DNA of 64,000 nucleotides from Burkholderia cepacia (GTDB lineage Bacteria; Pseudomonadota; Gammaproteobacteria; Burkholderiales; Burkholderiaceae): contig NZ_CP073638.1 of NCBI RefSeq assembly GCF_029962485.1, forward strand, positions 1,302,001-1,366,000, read 5' to 3'. The notes beneath the pieces were generated by a model. That model worked only from the letters and a program-made list of their open reading frames with translations. It was not told the DNA's origin and ran no database searches. Below are positions 28,808 through 38,484 of this stretch, piece after piece (position 1 is the first letter of the stretch; the number at the start of each line of letters is the position of its first letter). The translations under genes and the position numbers were made by a program.

Positions 28808-29680
28808 TCAAGCCAGCGCGTCGGCCGGCTGTCGCTGCAGCAGCGCGAGCAGTTGCGCAATCTCGTCGCGCAGCTTGCGACGGTCGACGATCATGTCGAT
28901 CGCGCCCGTCTTCAGCAGGAATTCGGCGCGCTGGAAGCCTTCCGGCAGCTTCTCGCGGACCGTCTGCTCGATCACCCGCGGGCCGGCAAAGCCGATCAGC
29001 GCCTTCGGCTCGGCGATCACGACGTCGCCGAGGAACGCAAAGCTCGCCGACACGCCGCCCATCGTCGGGTCGGTCAGCACCGAAATGAACGGCAGCTTCG
29101 CTTCGGCCAGCTTGGTCAGCATCGCGGTGGTTTTCGCCATCTGCATCAGCGACAGCAGGCTTTCCTGCATCCGTGCGCCACCCGACGCCGTGAAGCAGAT
29201 GAACGGCACGTGCTGTTCCAGCGCGTTCTGCGCGCCGCGCGCGAAGCGCTCGCCGACGACCGAACCCATCGAGCCGCCCATGAACGAGAACTCGAAGCAG
29301 GCCGCGACGACGGGCAGCGTGTGGATCGCCCCGCCCATCACGACCATCGCGTCGGTCTCGCCCGTCTCGTCCATCGCTTCCTTCAGACGATCGGGGTACT
29401 TGCGGCTGTCCTTGAACTTCAGCGTGTCGACCGGCACGATTTCCTGGCCGATTTCATAGCGGCCTTCCGGATCGAGCAGCCCGTCGAGGCGTTCACGCGC
29501 GCCGATGCGCATGTGGTGATCGCACTTCGGGCACACGTGCAGGTTCGCGTCCACGTCGTTGCGGTACAGCACGGCCTCGCAGGACGGGCACTTGACCCAC
29601 AGGCCTTCCGGAATGCCCTTGCGGCTTTTCGGGTCGGTCTGCTTGATCTTCGGCGGCAACAGTTTGTCGAGCCAGCTCAT
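28808..29680 (-). CDS. accD: Acetyl-CoA carboxylase carboxyltransferase subunit beta
   Basis: A 290-residue subunit that with AccA moves the carboxyl group from carboxybiotin to acetyl-CoA, the committed step of fatty-acid synthesis. It has the N-terminal zinc ribbon C31-x2-C34 / C50-x2-C53 and the crotonase-like core with [31 protein letters not shown] and [18 protein letters not shown]. Start ATG 29680 was chosen over the longer frame because [13 protein letters not shown] is the conserved AccD opening. It lies 64 bases after trpA and has no other start in good context. Confidence 0.96.
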   Translation of the reverse strand: MSWLDKLLPPKIKQTDPKSRKGIPEGLWVKCPSCEAVLYRNDVDANLHVCPKCDHHMRIGARERLDGLLDPEGRYEIGQEIVPVDTLKFKDSRKYPDRLKEAMDETGETDAMVVMGGAIHTLPVVAACFEFSFMGGSMGSVVGERFARGAQNALEQHVPFICFTASGGARMQESLLSLMQMAKTTAMLTKLAEAKLPFISVLTDPTMGGVSASFAFLGDVVIAEPKALIGFAGPRVIEQTVREKLPEGFQRAEFLLKTGAIDMIVDRRKLRDEIAQLLALLQRQPADALA

Positions 29681-29744
29681 CGTATGGTTTCCTGTTCCGT
29701 GGCGGGCCGGGCCGCATGGCCCGTTCCCGCTTCCTGTGTTGTGT

Positions 29745-30560
29745 TTATCGCGCCGTCTTGCCCGCGCCGTCCAGGGCGGCACGCAGCTCGGCGATGAAAG
29801 CCTTCAGCGTGGCGGCGGCAGCGTCCGGCGCAGCGCTTTCGAGCAGCTGCACGAGGCGGCTGCCGATCACGACGGCGTCCGACACTTCGGCCACCGCGCG
29901 CGCCGTTTCGGCGTCGCGGATACCGAAGCCGACGCCCACCGGAACCGGCACGCGCGACTTGATGGCCGGGATTTTACCCGCAATGCTCGAAACATCCAGA
30001 TTTCCCGCGCCGGTCACGCCCTTGAGCGACACGTAATACACGTAGCCGCTCGCGATCTTGCCGACGTCGGCGATGCGTTCGTCGGTCGACGTGGGCGCGA
30101 GCAGGAAGATCGGATCGATCTGCGCGGCGCGCATCTTTTCGGCGAATACACCCGCCTCTTCCGGCGGATAGTCGACGACCAGCACGCCGTCGACACCGGC
30201 CGCCTGCGCCTCGGCCGCGAACGCGTCGACGCCCATCCGTTCGATCGGGTTCGCATAGCCCATCAGCACGACGGGGGTCTTGGGGTCGGTTTCGCGAAAG
30301 CGCTTCACGTCGGCGAGCACGCTCTTCAACGTGACGCCGCGCGCGAGCGCGCGTTCCGACGAGCGCTGGATCACGGGGCCGTCGGCCATCGGGTCCGAGA
30401 ACGGCACGCCGAGTTCGATCACGTCCGCGCCGCCTGCGGCGAGCGCGTGCATGAATTCGACGGTTTTCGCGGGATCGGGGTCGCCGGCCGTGATGAACGG
30501 GATCAGGCCCTTACGGCCTTGTTCGGCGAGTGCGGCGAAGGTTTGCTGAATACGGGACAT
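29745..30560 (-). CDS. trpA: Tryptophan synthase alpha subunit
   Basis: A 271-residue TIM barrel that cleaves indole-3-glycerol phosphate to indole. Catalytic region [21 protein letters not shown] contains the essential Glu and Asp (about residues 49 and 60); the phosphate-binding [12 protein letters not shown] is near residue 211. It works in an alpha2-beta2 complex with TrpB, but here the two genes are separated by a methyltransferase gene. The start at 30560 was chosen over 30575 because [11 protein letters not shown] is the usual N-terminus. The stop is 64 bases from accD. Confidence 0.96.
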   Translation of the reverse strand: MSRIQQTFAALAEQGRKGLIPFITAGDPDPAKTVEFMHALAAGGADVIELGVPFSDPMADGPVIQRSSERALARGVTLKSVLADVKRFRETDPKTPVVLMGYANPIERMGVDAFAAEAQAAGVDGVLVVDYPPEEAGVFAEKMRAAQIDPIFLLAPTSTDERIADVGKIASGYVYYVSLKGVTGAGNLDVSSIAGKIPAIKSRVPVPVGVGFGIRDAETARAVAEVSDAVVIGSRLVQLLESAAPDAAAATLKAFIAELRAALDGAGKTAR

Positions 30561-30600
30561 GGCAATTTTCCTCAATGCTTCGGCGACGCGGCTGCGCGAT

Positions 30601-31452
30601 TCACGCGCACGCCGGCGCAGCGAGCGCGTTCACGCGCTCGTGCGCGATCGCACAATAGCTTTCGTTGATCTCGTAGCCGACGAAGTCGCGCCCCTGCCGT
30701 GCGCAGGCCACCGCGGTCGTGCCGCTGCCCATGAACGGATCGAGCACGCGGCCGCCCGGCGGGCAGCTTGCGAGCACCATCCGCTCGATGATTTCCAGCG
30801 GCTTCTGGGTCGGATGATCGACGCGCTCCGCGTGCTGCCGGTGCAGGCGCGAGACCGACCAGACGTCCTTCGGGTTGTAGCCCATCTCCAGCCACTTGCT
30901 GCCTTCGAACAGCTTGCGCGAGCGGGCCTTCTTCGTATCGGCGTCGTACGGGATGCGGACCGGATCGAGATCGAAGTAATACGCCTTGGAAACCGCGAAA
31001 AAGCCGATGTTGTCGTGCACCGACGTGAAACGGCGCGTCGTGCCGCCCATGCTCGGCACGCGCCGGTCCCAGATGATCTCGTTGACCATCGTGAGCTGCG
31101 TCTTCAGGAAGCTGAAGATTTCCGGCGCGTACTGCCATGTGCAGAAGATGTACATCGACCCGCTCGGCTTCAGCTTCGGAATCGCGAGCTCGAGCCACTC
31201 GCGCGTCCACGCGAGGAAATCGTCGCCCGAACGCTTGTCCGAGTCGTTGCCGTAGTCCTTGCCGAGCCCGTACGGCGGATCGGCGACGATCAGGTCGATC
31301 GACGCATCCGGCAGGTGCACGGCATCGGTCAGGAAATCGCGGTTATGCAGTTCGATACCGGACGGCAGCGCGCGCGGCACCGCGGCGGCGGGCTGAACCG
31401 CCTCCGCCTCGCTCGCGGCCCCGCCGCCCGGCTCTTCGATCAGATCACGCAT
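30601..31452 (-). CDS. Orphan DNA adenine methyltransferase (beta class, N6/N4 type)
   Basis: A 283-residue DNA methyltransferase with the catalytic DPPYGLG motif first (residues 58-64) and the SAM-binding [18 protein letters not shown] motif near the C-terminus (about 237-254), the order of the beta class. [15 protein letters not shown] is also typical. The target-recognition region lies between. No restriction enzyme gene is adjacent, so it is solitary and may have a regulatory role. It is embedded between trpB (9 bases upstream) and trpA (40 bases downstream). From memory, the orthologue in B. cenocepacia methylates GTWWAC and influences biofilm and motility; this should be confirmed. Confidence 0.93.
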   Translation of the reverse strand: MRDLIEEPGGGAASEAEAVQPAAAVPRALPSGIELHNRDFLTDAVHLPDASIDLIVADPPYGLGKDYGNDSDKRSGDDFLAWTREWLELAIPKLKPSGSMYIFCTWQYAPEIFSFLKTQLTMVNEIIWDRRVPSMGGTTRRFTSVHDNIGFFAVSKAYYFDLDPVRIPYDADTKKARSRKLFEGSKWLEMGYNPKDVWSVSRLHRQHAERVDHPTQKPLEIIERMVLASCPPGGRVLDPFMGSGTTAVACARQGRDFVGYEINESYCAIAHERVNALAAPACA

Positions 31453-31461
31453 CGGTCGGGG

Positions 31462-32655
31462 TCAGAGGTCGATGCCCGATCGCTCGGCGACCGTGTGCAT
31501 GTCCTTGTCGCCGCGGCCCGACAGGTTGACGAGCAGGATCTTGTCCTTCGGCAACGTCGGCGCGAGCTTCACGCCGTACGCGATCGCGTGGCTCGACTCG
31601 AGCGCGGGAATGATCCCCTCGATCCGGCAGCAATCGTGGAAGGCCTTCAGCGCCTCGTCGTCGGTGATCGGCACGTACTGCGCGCGGCCGCTGTCCTTCA
31701 GCCAGGCGTGTTCGGGGCCGACGCCCGGATAGTCGAGGCCGGCCGATACCGAATGCGTCTCGATGATCTGGCCGTTGTCGTCCTGCAGCAGGTACGTGCG
31801 GTTGCCGTGCAGCACGCCCGGGCTGCCGGCGATCAGCGATGCCGCGTGATGGCCGGTGTCGAGGCCGTCGCCGGCCGCTTCGACGCCGATCAGCTGCACC
31901 GATTTATCGTCGATGTACGGATAGAAGATACCCATCGCATTCGAACCGCCGCCGACGCAGGCGATCACCGCGTCGGGCTGACGGCCCGCGAGTTCGGGCA
32001 TCTGCACCTTGCACTCGTCGCCGATCACGCGCTGGAAGTCGCGCACCATCATCGGGTACGGGTGCGGACCCGCGACCGTGCCGATGATGTAGAACGTGCT
32101 CTCGATGTTCGTGACCCAGTCGCGCATCGCTTCGTTCAGCGCGTCCTTCAGCGTGCGCGAGCCCGATTCGACCGGCACGACCGTCGCGCCGAGCAGCTTC
32201 ATCCGGTACACGTTCGCGGCCTGCCGGCGCACATCCTCGGCACCCATGTAGACGATGCACTCCATGCCGAAGCGCGCGCAGATCGTCGCGGTCGCCACGC
32301 CGTGCTGGCCGGCGCCGGTTTCCGCGATCACGCGCTTCTTGCCCATGCGCTTCGCGAGCAGCGCCTGGCCGATCACGTTGTTGATCTTGTGCGCGCCCGT
32401 GTGGTTCAGATCCTCGCGCTTCAGGTAGATCTGCGCGCCGCCGAGCATCTCGCTCCAGCGCTGCGCGTGGTAGATCGGCGACGGACGGCCGACGAAATAC
32501 TTCAGTTCGCGCTCGTATTCAGCGACGAAATCGGGATCGGTCCGGAATTTTTCATACGCCGCGCGCAGTTCGTCCAGCGCGTGAATCAGCGTCTCGGCGA
32601 CGAACACGCCGCCATACGGGCCGAAGTGGCCGCGATCATCAGGAAGGTTGTACAT
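31462..32655 (-). CDS. trpB: Tryptophan synthase beta subunit
   Basis: A 397-residue PLP enzyme joining indole and serine to make tryptophan. Motifs: [13 protein letters not shown] near the N-terminus, [14 protein letters not shown] with the PLP lysine at about residue 90, [12 protein letters not shown], and [10 protein letters not shown], the phosphate-binding loop. It is a standard TrpB1. It follows trpF after 54 bases that hold a stem-loop (32675-32703) and precedes the embedded methyltransferase gene. Confidence 0.97.
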   Translation of the reverse strand: MYNLPDDRGHFGPYGGVFVAETLIHALDELRAAYEKFRTDPDFVAEYERELKYFVGRPSPIYHAQRWSEMLGGAQIYLKREDLNHTGAHKINNVIGQALLAKRMGKKRVIAETGAGQHGVATATICARFGMECIVYMGAEDVRRQAANVYRMKLLGATVVPVESGSRTLKDALNEAMRDWVTNIESTFYIIGTVAGPHPYPMMVRDFQRVIGDECKVQMPELAGRQPDAVIACVGGGSNAMGIFYPYIDDKSVQLIGVEAAGDGLDTGHHAASLIAGSPGVLHGNRTYLLQDDNGQIIETHSVSAGLDYPGVGPEHAWLKDSGRAQYVPITDDEALKAFHDCCRIEGIIPALESSHAIAYGVKLAPTLPKDKILLVNLSGRGDKDMHTVAERSGIDL

Positions 32656-32674
32656 GGTGTCTCTCTTGATCGGT

Positions 32675-32703
32675 CGGTGCGCCCCGCTTTCGGGGCCGCA
32701 CCG
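32675..32703 (-). other. Intercistronic stem-loop between trpF and trpB
   Basis: On the minus strand GGTGCG and CGCACC, then CCCC and GGGG after a one-base bulge, close a small GAAA-containing loop. There is no T-run, so it is more likely an mRNA-stability or processing element than a terminator. Confidence 0.5.
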
Positions 32704-32709
32704 CTTGCA

Positions 32710-33411
32710 TCACCGGGCGTCCGCTTCGCGCACCGCGCGTACGAACGCCGCCATCCGGGCGTGATCCTTCACGCCCTTTGCGCCCTCCACTTCGATGCCA
32801 CTTGAGACATCGACAGCAAACGGACGCAACTGGCGGATCGCATCACCGACGTTTTGCGCGCTCAAGCCACCACTCAAAACGGCCCGATGCGCGAGCTCTG
32901 CGGGAATAAGAGACCAATCGAAGACCTTGCCGCTACCGCCGTAATCCGGCACCAGGGTGTCGAACAGGAGGCCGCGCGCTTTCGAATAATGAAGAGCCGA
33001 TTCTACCAAATCGGACGGCTGCGTCGAGGGGCCGACGCGCACCGCGCGCAGCCACGGCAGGCGTGCCGCGCGGCCGAGCGCGTCGCACTGCCCGGACGTC
33101 TCGTCGCCGTGGAGCTGCAGCATCGTCAGCGGCACGTCGCGCACGACGGCCTCGATCTCGGCTTCGGTCGCATTCACGAACAGCCCGACCACCGACACGA
33201 ACGGCGGTGCGAGGCTCGCCAGCTCGGCCGCCTGCGCGATGGTCACCGCGCGCGGGCTCTTCGGGTAGAACACGAGGCCGATCGCATCGGCGCCGAGCGC
33301 CGCCGCGTGCAGCACGTCCTCGGGGCGCGACAGCCCGCACAGCTTGATGCGCGTGCGCGGCGCCAGGCCGGTGGCGGCGGGAGTCGGGGAAGACACGGCG
33401 TGATCCGTCAT
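32710..33411 (-). CDS. trpF: Phosphoribosylanthranilate isomerase
   Basis: A 233-residue TIM-barrel enzyme of tryptophan synthesis. Catalytic Cys in [13 protein letters not shown] (about residue 25) and Asp in [11 protein letters not shown], plus the phosphate-binding [14 protein letters not shown]. An N-terminal extension of about 20 residues ([20 protein letters not shown]) precedes the barrel compared with minimal TrpF proteins. Its ATG at 33411 overlaps the truA stop (ATGA), so translation is probably coupled to truA. It is followed by trpB. Confidence 0.95.
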   Translation of the reverse strand: MTDHAVSSPTPAATGLAPRTRIKLCGLSRPEDVLHAAALGADAIGLVFYPKSPRAVTIAQAAELASLAPPFVSVVGLFVNATEAEIEAVVRDVPLTMLQLHGDETSGQCDALGRAARLPWLRAVRVGPSTQPSDLVESALHYSKARGLLFDTLVPDYGGSGKVFDWSLIPAELAHRAVLSGGLSAQNVGDAIRQLRPFAVDVSSGIEVEGAKGVKDHARMAAFVRAVREADAR

Positions 33412-34220
33412 GATTGAGGGTCCAGATCGGCCCAGACGCTGCTCCACGGCACGCTGCCGAGCTGCGCGGGCGGGACGGCGAATTCCGCCGGGTAGCCGAC
33501 GTGGGCGAGGTACAGCCCGTCGGCCATGAACGTGGGCGCCGCGAGATTGCGGTCGCGCCCGGCCAGCACGTCGGCAAGCCAGTCGGCCGGATAACGGCCG
33601 CGCCCGACCGCGACGAGGCAGCCCATCAGGTTGCGCACCATGTGATGCAGGAACGCGTTCGCACGGAAGCGGAAATGGATGAAATGCCCCGCGCGCCGCA
33701 CGTCGATCTGATACAGGTGTTTGACCGGCGTCTTCGACTGGCATTCCGACGACCGGAACGACGAGAAATCGTGCTCGCCGATCAGGTGCGCGGCGGCGGC
33801 GCGCATCGCGTCGTCGTCGAGCGGCGTGTGGATCCAGCCTGCGCGCCCGGCCAGCATCGGCGACCGTACGGGATGCACGTACAGCGCGTAGTAATAGGTG
33901 CGCTCGAACGCGGAGAACCGCGCGTGGAACGTGTCCGGCATCGGCTTCGCCCATTGCACCGACACGGTCGACGGCAGGAACGCGTTGGTGCCGCGCACCC
34001 ACGAGAACACCTCGCGATCGAGATCGGTGTCGAAGTGCACGACCTGCCCGAGCCCGTGCACGCCCGCGTCGGTCCGGCCGGCGACCGTCGTATGCAGCGG
34101 CACCCGCGCGAACTCGGCCAGCGCGTGCTCGAGCCGGTCCTGCACGGTTTTGCCGTGCGGCTGCGCCTGCCAGCCGCAGAACGCCGCGCCGTCGTACTGG
34201 ACGCCCAGTGCGATCCGCAT
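33408..34220 (-). CDS. truA: tRNA pseudouridine(38-40) synthase
   Basis: A 270-residue enzyme modifying uridines 38-40 of the tRNA anticodon arm. It has the opening [20 protein letters not shown] and the catalytic aspartate in [11 protein letters not shown] (Asp51), and [14 protein letters not shown]. The start ATG shares a base with the fimV stop (TGATG) and the stop overlaps trpF, so it is tightly embedded between a cell-pole protein gene and tryptophan genes. TruA in E. coli also influences his-operon attenuation, so a link with amino-acid genes has precedent. Confidence 0.95.
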   Translation of the reverse strand: MRIALGVQYDGAAFCGWQAQPHGKTVQDRLEHALAEFARVPLHTTVAGRTDAGVHGLGQVVHFDTDLDREVFSWVRGTNAFLPSTVSVQWAKPMPDTFHARFSAFERTYYYALYVHPVRSPMLAGRAGWIHTPLDDDAMRAAAAHLIGEHDFSSFRSSECQSKTPVKHLYQIDVRRAGHFIHFRFRANAFLHHMVRNLMGCLVAVGRGRYPADWLADVLAGRDRNLAAPTFMADGLYLAHVGYPAEFAVPPAQLGSVPWSSVWADLDPQS

Positions 34221-36301
34221 CACGCCTCGTCCGCCAGCTTCGCGAGCAGCGCGCGCGCATCGTCGCGCGTCGCGGTGTCGTTCGCGTCGACCACTTCCTG
34301 CAGCAGCGTCCGTGCGCCGGACAGGTCGCCCAGTTCGACGTACTCCGATGCGAGATCGAGCTTGTTGCGCGCGATCCGGGCGAGTTCGTCCGCCGTCAGC
34401 GCGGGCAGCGTGGCGCCCGGCGCGGACGGCAGGTCGAGATCGAAATCGAGCTTGAGCGCGCCGAACTGCGCGCCGCCGAGCGACGGGAGCGACGACAGCG
34501 CAGGCGCGCTGCCCGCGTGGCCGGCGGGCGTCGCAGCATCCGGATCCCAATCGTACTCGTCGTCCTGGTCGGCCGGATGTTCGTGGGCCGGATGGTTCGC
34601 GCCAATCGGCGGGTGCGATGCGGCTTGACCGTTAGTTGCGAATATATCGGCATCGGACTGCCCTGCCCGCGCTGACAGCTCGTCCGGTGTCAGCGGCGCG
34701 CCGCCCGACGTCCGCGGCGGCAACGGCATGTCGAGGCTGCTGAGCGCGCTGATTGCGTTCTGCATCAGCGTCGCGTGTTGCGCGTCGGTCGTCGAAGGCG
34801 CGGCAGGCGTGTCGGCCGGCTTGGCGGCGGCCTTTTCTGCCGGTTCTGCATCGTGCGGAACTGGAACCGGTGCTGCGTCGCTCGCGAGCGGCACTGCCGC
34901 TTGCGCGGCCGGCAATTCGGGATGCTCGTCATGCGGCTTTGCGACTTCCGGCGTCGACGCCGCGTCAGCGGCAGTCGGCTCGACCGTTTCGGCCGCAGCA
35001 GCCGTCGCCGCAGCGAGGTACTGATCGGACGCCGCGTCGCGCGCGACCGGCATCTCGGGCAGGATCGGCAGCTCGCGGTCGATCGACGGCGCGGCTTCGG
35101 CTTCCGGCGTCACGGCAGCACCTGCCGCGGTTGCCGCCACACCCGCATCGCCCGCTCCGCGGCCCTTCCGGCGCTTGCGCCACGCAAAACCGGCCGCGAG
35201 CACGATCACGGCTGCGCCGGCCACGGCGGCAGGACGCCAGTCCATTTGCCCGGTACGGCGCACCGGCGTCGCGACAGGTGCAACCGGTTGAGCAGGCACC
35301 GATGCCGGTTGCGCCGCACTGGCAGCGACGCCGGACGCCGCTTCGCTTGCTGTCGACGCGGCCGCCGACGCACCGGCGTCGTTCGTGGCCGGACGCGGCG
35401 CGGCGGGTGCCGGCGCGGGCACCGGTGCGACGTCGTTCGTCGTGCCCGGCTTGCCGATGCCGTGCTTCTGCAACTCCATCAGCACGCGGTTCTTCAGCGC
35501 CAGCAACTGCTGCAGGCTCGACGGTCGCGGCTGCGACGCGCCCGTGGCGGGCGCCGCACCAGCCGGTTCATGCGAACCCGAAACCTGGCTGCCCGGCACC
35601 GACTGGACCGCGGCCTCGCTCGCGAACGACGGCGCCGACTGGATCGCCCCGCTCCACACATGCGGGCCGCTTGCACCTGCAACAGGTGCCGCCGGCTGCA
35701 AGCTGTCGGCCGCCGACGCACCGTGCGCCGCCGAAGCACCGACCGAAGCCGACGCCCCCGCTGCCGTCACAACGCTCGCGCCGCTCACCGGAGCCGCATG
35801 GACGGCCGGTGTGACCGGTGCCGACTGCACGGCCGACCCCGGATGCGGCGCGGACGCGCCATGCTGCGCTTCCGCGGCGCTGCCGGATGCAGCGGCAGGC
35901 GCGGACGCGGACGCCGTACCCGATGCAGCGGCGGCACCGGCCGGCACGAGTGCCGCGCCAGTTGCGTCGAGCGCGGGCACGGTCAGCGTCGCGCCGACTT
36001 TCAGGCGGCTCGCGTCGCGCTTCATGAACGCCTGCGGATTGGCGTCGAACAGCGCGCGGCCGGCACGCGCGAGCACGCCGGGATCGTGCGATTGCGTGGC
36101 GGCTTTCGCGATGTCGTTCAGCGACTGGCCCGGCTGGACCGTCACGGTGAGCGGTGCTGCGGCGCCGGCAGCGGACGCCGGCAGTTCGACGGTGCCGACG
36201 GCCCAGGCCGATGCGGCTGCGCCAAGCGCCAGGATCGCCAGCGCGCCACGCACGGCGCGCGACAGACGGGACTGACGCGGAAACAAGGAAATTCGGGACA
36301 T
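34220..36301 (-). CDS. fimV: FimV-family LysM and coiled-linker cell-envelope protein
   Basis: A 693-residue protein in FimV order: signal-like N-terminus ([22 protein letters not shown]), a LysM-like domain at about residues 48-110 ([18 protein letters not shown] to VGATLTVPA), a very Ala/Pro-rich region, a single membrane segment near [20 protein letters not shown] (about 345-364), an acidic cytoplasmic part, and a C-terminal FimV/TPR-like domain ([24 protein letters not shown]). FimV organises the cell pole and type IV pili in Pseudomonas. In many bacteria fimV precedes truA, as here. It heads the long fimV-truA-trp-accD run. The hairpin at 36379-36405 lies in its leader. Confidence 0.9.
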   Translation of the reverse strand: MSRISLFPRQSRLSRAVRGALAILALGAAASAWAVGTVELPASAAGAAAPLTVTVQPGQSLNDIAKAATQSHDPGVLARAGRALFDANPQAFMKRDASRLKVGATLTVPALDATGAALVPAGAAAASGTASASAPAAASGSAAEAQHGASAPHPGSAVQSAPVTPAVHAAPVSGASVVTAAGASASVGASAAHGASAADSLQPAAPVAGASGPHVWSGAIQSAPSFASEAAVQSVPGSQVSGSHEPAGAAPATGASQPRPSSLQQLLALKNRVLMELQKHGIGKPGTTNDVAPVPAPAPAAPRPATNDAGASAAASTASEAASGVAASAAQPASVPAQPVAPVATPVRRTGQMDWRPAAVAGAAVIVLAAGFAWRKRRKGRGAGDAGVAATAAGAAVTPEAEAAPSIDRELPILPEMPVARDAASDQYLAAATAAAAETVEPTAADAASTPEVAKPHDEHPELPAAQAAVPLASDAAPVPVPHDAEPAEKAAAKPADTPAAPSTTDAQHATLMQNAISALSSLDMPLPPRTSGGAPLTPDELSARAGQSDADIFATNGQAASHPPIGANHPAHEHPADQDDEYDWDPDAATPAGHAGSAPALSSLPSLGGAQFGALKLDFDLDLPSAPGATLPALTADELARIARNKLDLASEYVELGDLSGARTLLQEVVDANDTATRDDARALLAKLADEA

Positions 36302-36378
36302 CGTTGGCTCTATCGCCGCGCGCGGGCGCGGCTCGGATTCGCGGTTGAAGGCGTCAATAAAGTTGCCGCAGAAATGCA

Positions 36379-36405
36379 AAAGCGTCGCGCGGAACGCGAC
36401 GCTTT
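36379..36405 (-). promoter_or_regulatory. Strong hairpin in the fimV leader
   Basis: On the minus strand an 11-pair perfect stem AAAGCGTCGCG / CGCGACGCTTT around a 5-base loop, followed by TGC (four Ts in all). It is about 78 bases upstream of the fimV start. It could be a terminator of an upstream transcript or an attenuator-like element. Confidence 0.55.
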
Positions 36406-36803
36406 CGGCTGGTCTGTGCGTCGTAACCGCGTAGTTTACTTCACGCGATCGCGTTCGGGCCGAATTCGTCTCCGGCCGGTGCAACCGGGCGCGGGCGCCC
36501 GGAGCTCGGAGGGCCGCAGCCTCCCCGGATCCGCACCCGGTGGTCGGTACACCGGATTGATCGAACAAACCTGCCCCCATCGATGGAAGGCATCGCGACA
36601 TCATCGCTTCCGGAACGAATGGCTCGGCTGTCGCGTACGCCCCGGGCGGCATTGCCTACCGGCGCCTCCGGCGTTGGATCTCGACGACGAAATCACGCAC
36701 ACCGGCTCAACAATTCGCGCGGCCTGCCGTTAATGAATTAGCCGCCGATAATCAAAAAAAATCCCGACGGATGGCCAATCCCACTCAAATTAATTTCAAT
36801 TGA

Positions 36804-36835
36804 CCGATAAGAAGGCAATTTCCATCTCTTATCGG
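36804..36835. promoter_or_regulatory. Perfect 9-bp inverted repeat upstream of the flgE paralogue
   Basis: Arms CCGATAAGA (36804-36812) and TCTTATCGG (36827-36835) are exact reverse complements with a 14-base spacer. The left arm overlaps a FliA-like -10 (ACCGATAA). It is a candidate operator or, as RNA, a hairpin. Confidence 0.5.
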
Positions 36836-37140
36836 AGAATTGAACATTTCCCCCAGCAAAGCCATGTCTGACAAGGCTTTCCGCTCTTACCCCACGATCC
36901 ATTGCTCATACAAAAGCATTCATTTCGACATCAATTCAATTACATTACACAAAATTACACAGACGAAATAATCGCCGTCGATACGATCGCCTTCAAACAG
37001 GAATCGGTGCAATTCGACCTTTGCGTTCACCCACGCCGGAAAGGCGGGAGCGCGATCGGCCGGGCTGACGCCGTGCAGTGCCAGAAGTCAGCGCAGTCGC
37101 AAGGCTGCATTTACTCACCAGCTCGTTACGGGGATCGAAC

Positions 37141-38385
37141 ATGGGCTATCAGCAGGGTTTGAGCGGGTTGACCGGCGCGTCGAGCAATCTCGACGTGATC
37201 GGCAACAACATCGCGAACGCAAACACGGTTGGCTTCAAGCAGGGGCGCGCGAACTTCGCCGACATGTACGCGAATTCGGTCGCGACGTCGGCCAACACGC
37301 AGATCGGCATCGGCACGCAGCTCGCGTCGGTGCAGCGGAATTTCGGCCAGGGGACGATCAACACGACGAAATCGTCGCTCGACGTCGCGATCAACGGCAA
37401 CGGCTTCTTCCAGATGTCGAGCAACGGCGTGACCACGTACTCGCGCGACGGCACGTTCCATCGCGACAAGTACGGCGCCATCGTCGACTCGCAAGGCCGC
37501 AACCTGATGGGCTACGCGGCCGGCGCGGGCGGCGTGATCAACACCGCGCAGACCGTGGCGCTGCAGGCGCCGACCAACAACATCGCGCCGCGAGCGACGA
37601 ACACGATTACCGGCCAGTTCAACCTGAACTCGCAGGACAAGGTGCCGACCAAGACGCCGTTCAACGCGAGCGACAGCACGACGTACAACTACAACTCGTC
37701 GATCCAGGTCTACGACACGCTCGGCGGCTCGCAGCAGGTCACGATGTATTTCGCGAAGAGCGCGGCCGGTACGTGGCAGGCGTACGCGGGCGTGCAGGGC
37801 CAGACGCCGACGAATCTCGGCACCGTCACGTTCGATGCATCGGGCCGGATCAGCTCGACGACGTCGGCCGCGACCGGCCAGCCGACGCCGAGCCTCGGCC
37901 AGTTCGCGTTTTCGATTCCCAACACGACGGGCGGCGCCAACCCGCAGAACCTGACGCTCGACCTGGGCGGCACGACGCAGTACGGCGGCAAGGACGGCGT
38001 AACCAATCTCGCGCAGGACGGCTTCGCGAGCGGCACGCTGACGACGTTCTCGATCGGCACCGACGGCAAGCTGACCGGCAACTACTCGAACGGCCAGAGC
38101 GCGGTGCTCGGCCTGATCGCGCTCGCGAATTTCAACAACCCGAACGGGCTCGTGAACGTCGGCGGGAACCAGTATGTCGAAACCGCCGCGTCGGGCGTGC
38201 CGCAAGTCTCCGCGCCGGGCAGCACGAACCACGGCACGCTGCAGGGCAGCGCACTGGAGAACTCGAACGTCGACCTGACAACCGAGCTCGTCAACCTGAT
38301 CACCGCGCAGCGCAATTACCAGGCGAACGCGCAGACGATCAAGACACAGCAAGCCGTCGACCAGACGCTGCTGAGCATGCGCTGA
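37141..38385 (+). CDS. flgE: FlgE-family flagellar hook protein paralogue
   Basis: A 414-residue flagellar rod/hook family protein: N-terminal MGYQQGLSGLTGASSNLDVIGNNIANANTVGFKQ and C-terminal NSNVDLTTELVNLITAQRNYQANAQTIKTQQAVDQTLLSMR are the two helices that pack in the hook core, with a Ser/Thr/Asn-rich FlgE D1/D2 middle. Normal length for FlgE. There is no other flagellar gene in the window; a standard flgBCDEFGHIJ operon is expected elsewhere, which makes this probably a second copy. It sits alone between fimV and asd on the opposite strand from both. GGGGA precedes the ATG at a suitable distance. Whether it is made into hooks is unknown. Confidence 0.9.
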   Translation: MGYQQGLSGLTGASSNLDVIGNNIANANTVGFKQGRANFADMYANSVATSANTQIGIGTQLASVQRNFGQGTINTTKSSLDVAINGNGFFQMSSNGVTTYSRDGTFHRDKYGAIVDSQGRNLMGYAAGAGGVINTAQTVALQAPTNNIAPRATNTITGQFNLNSQDKVPTKTPFNASDSTTYNYNSSIQVYDTLGGSQQVTMYFAKSAAGTWQAYAGVQGQTPTNLGTVTFDASGRISSTTSAATGQPTPSLGQFAFSIPNTTGGANPQNLTLDLGGTTQYGGKDGVTNLAQDGFASGTLTTFSIGTDGKLTGNYSNGQSAVLGLIALANFNNPNGLVNVGGNQYVETAASGVPQVSAPGSTNHGTLQGSALENSNVDLTTELVNLITAQRNYQANAQTIKTQQAVDQTLLSMR

Positions 38386-38395
38386 TCCGCATATG

Positions 38396-38442
38396 AAAAA
38401 CGCGCCGCGCCAGCCCTGAACCCAGGGCCGACGCGGCGCGTC
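38396..38442. terminator. Terminator between the flgE paralogue and asd
   Basis: CGCGCCGCG and CGCGGCGCG enclose an inner CCCTG/CAGGG stem. On the minus strand it ends in GTTTTTC, giving a good terminator for asd (43 bases after its stop); on the plus strand the tail is TCTTCG, weaker. Confidence 0.85.
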
Positions 38443-38484
38443 TTCGTGTGCAGTCCGGCCCGCGGGCCGGACACGCAAGCGGAT

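Larger units (their letters stand above)
36302..37140. promoter_or_regulatory. 839-base divergent region between fimV and the flgE paralogue
   Basis: No supported gene. The fimV side has a strong hairpin (36379-36405). From about 36720 to 37010 the DNA is AT-rich and unlike the rest of the window; it contains the inverted repeat 36804-36835, two GATAA-containing FliA-like -10 elements (GCCGATAA near 36737 and ACCGATAA at 36803), and a direct repeat ATTACAC near 36945. The FliA -35 matches are weak. Promoters for both flanking genes must be here. Confidence 0.5.

Noticed and set aside
32675..32703. The trpF-trpB stem-loop as a terminator or tryptophan attenuator
   Set aside because: No T-run and no leader frame with tryptophan codons precede it; a stability or processing role fits better.
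30559..32805. A 748-codon plus-strand frame over trpA, the methyltransferase and trpB
   Set aside because: Antisense shadow: Arg/Asp/Val-rich composition and no domain, while three real genes are on the other strand.
36902..37162. An 86-codon frame overlapping the flgE start
   Set aside because: No ribosome site or family resemblance, and it runs into flgE in another frame.
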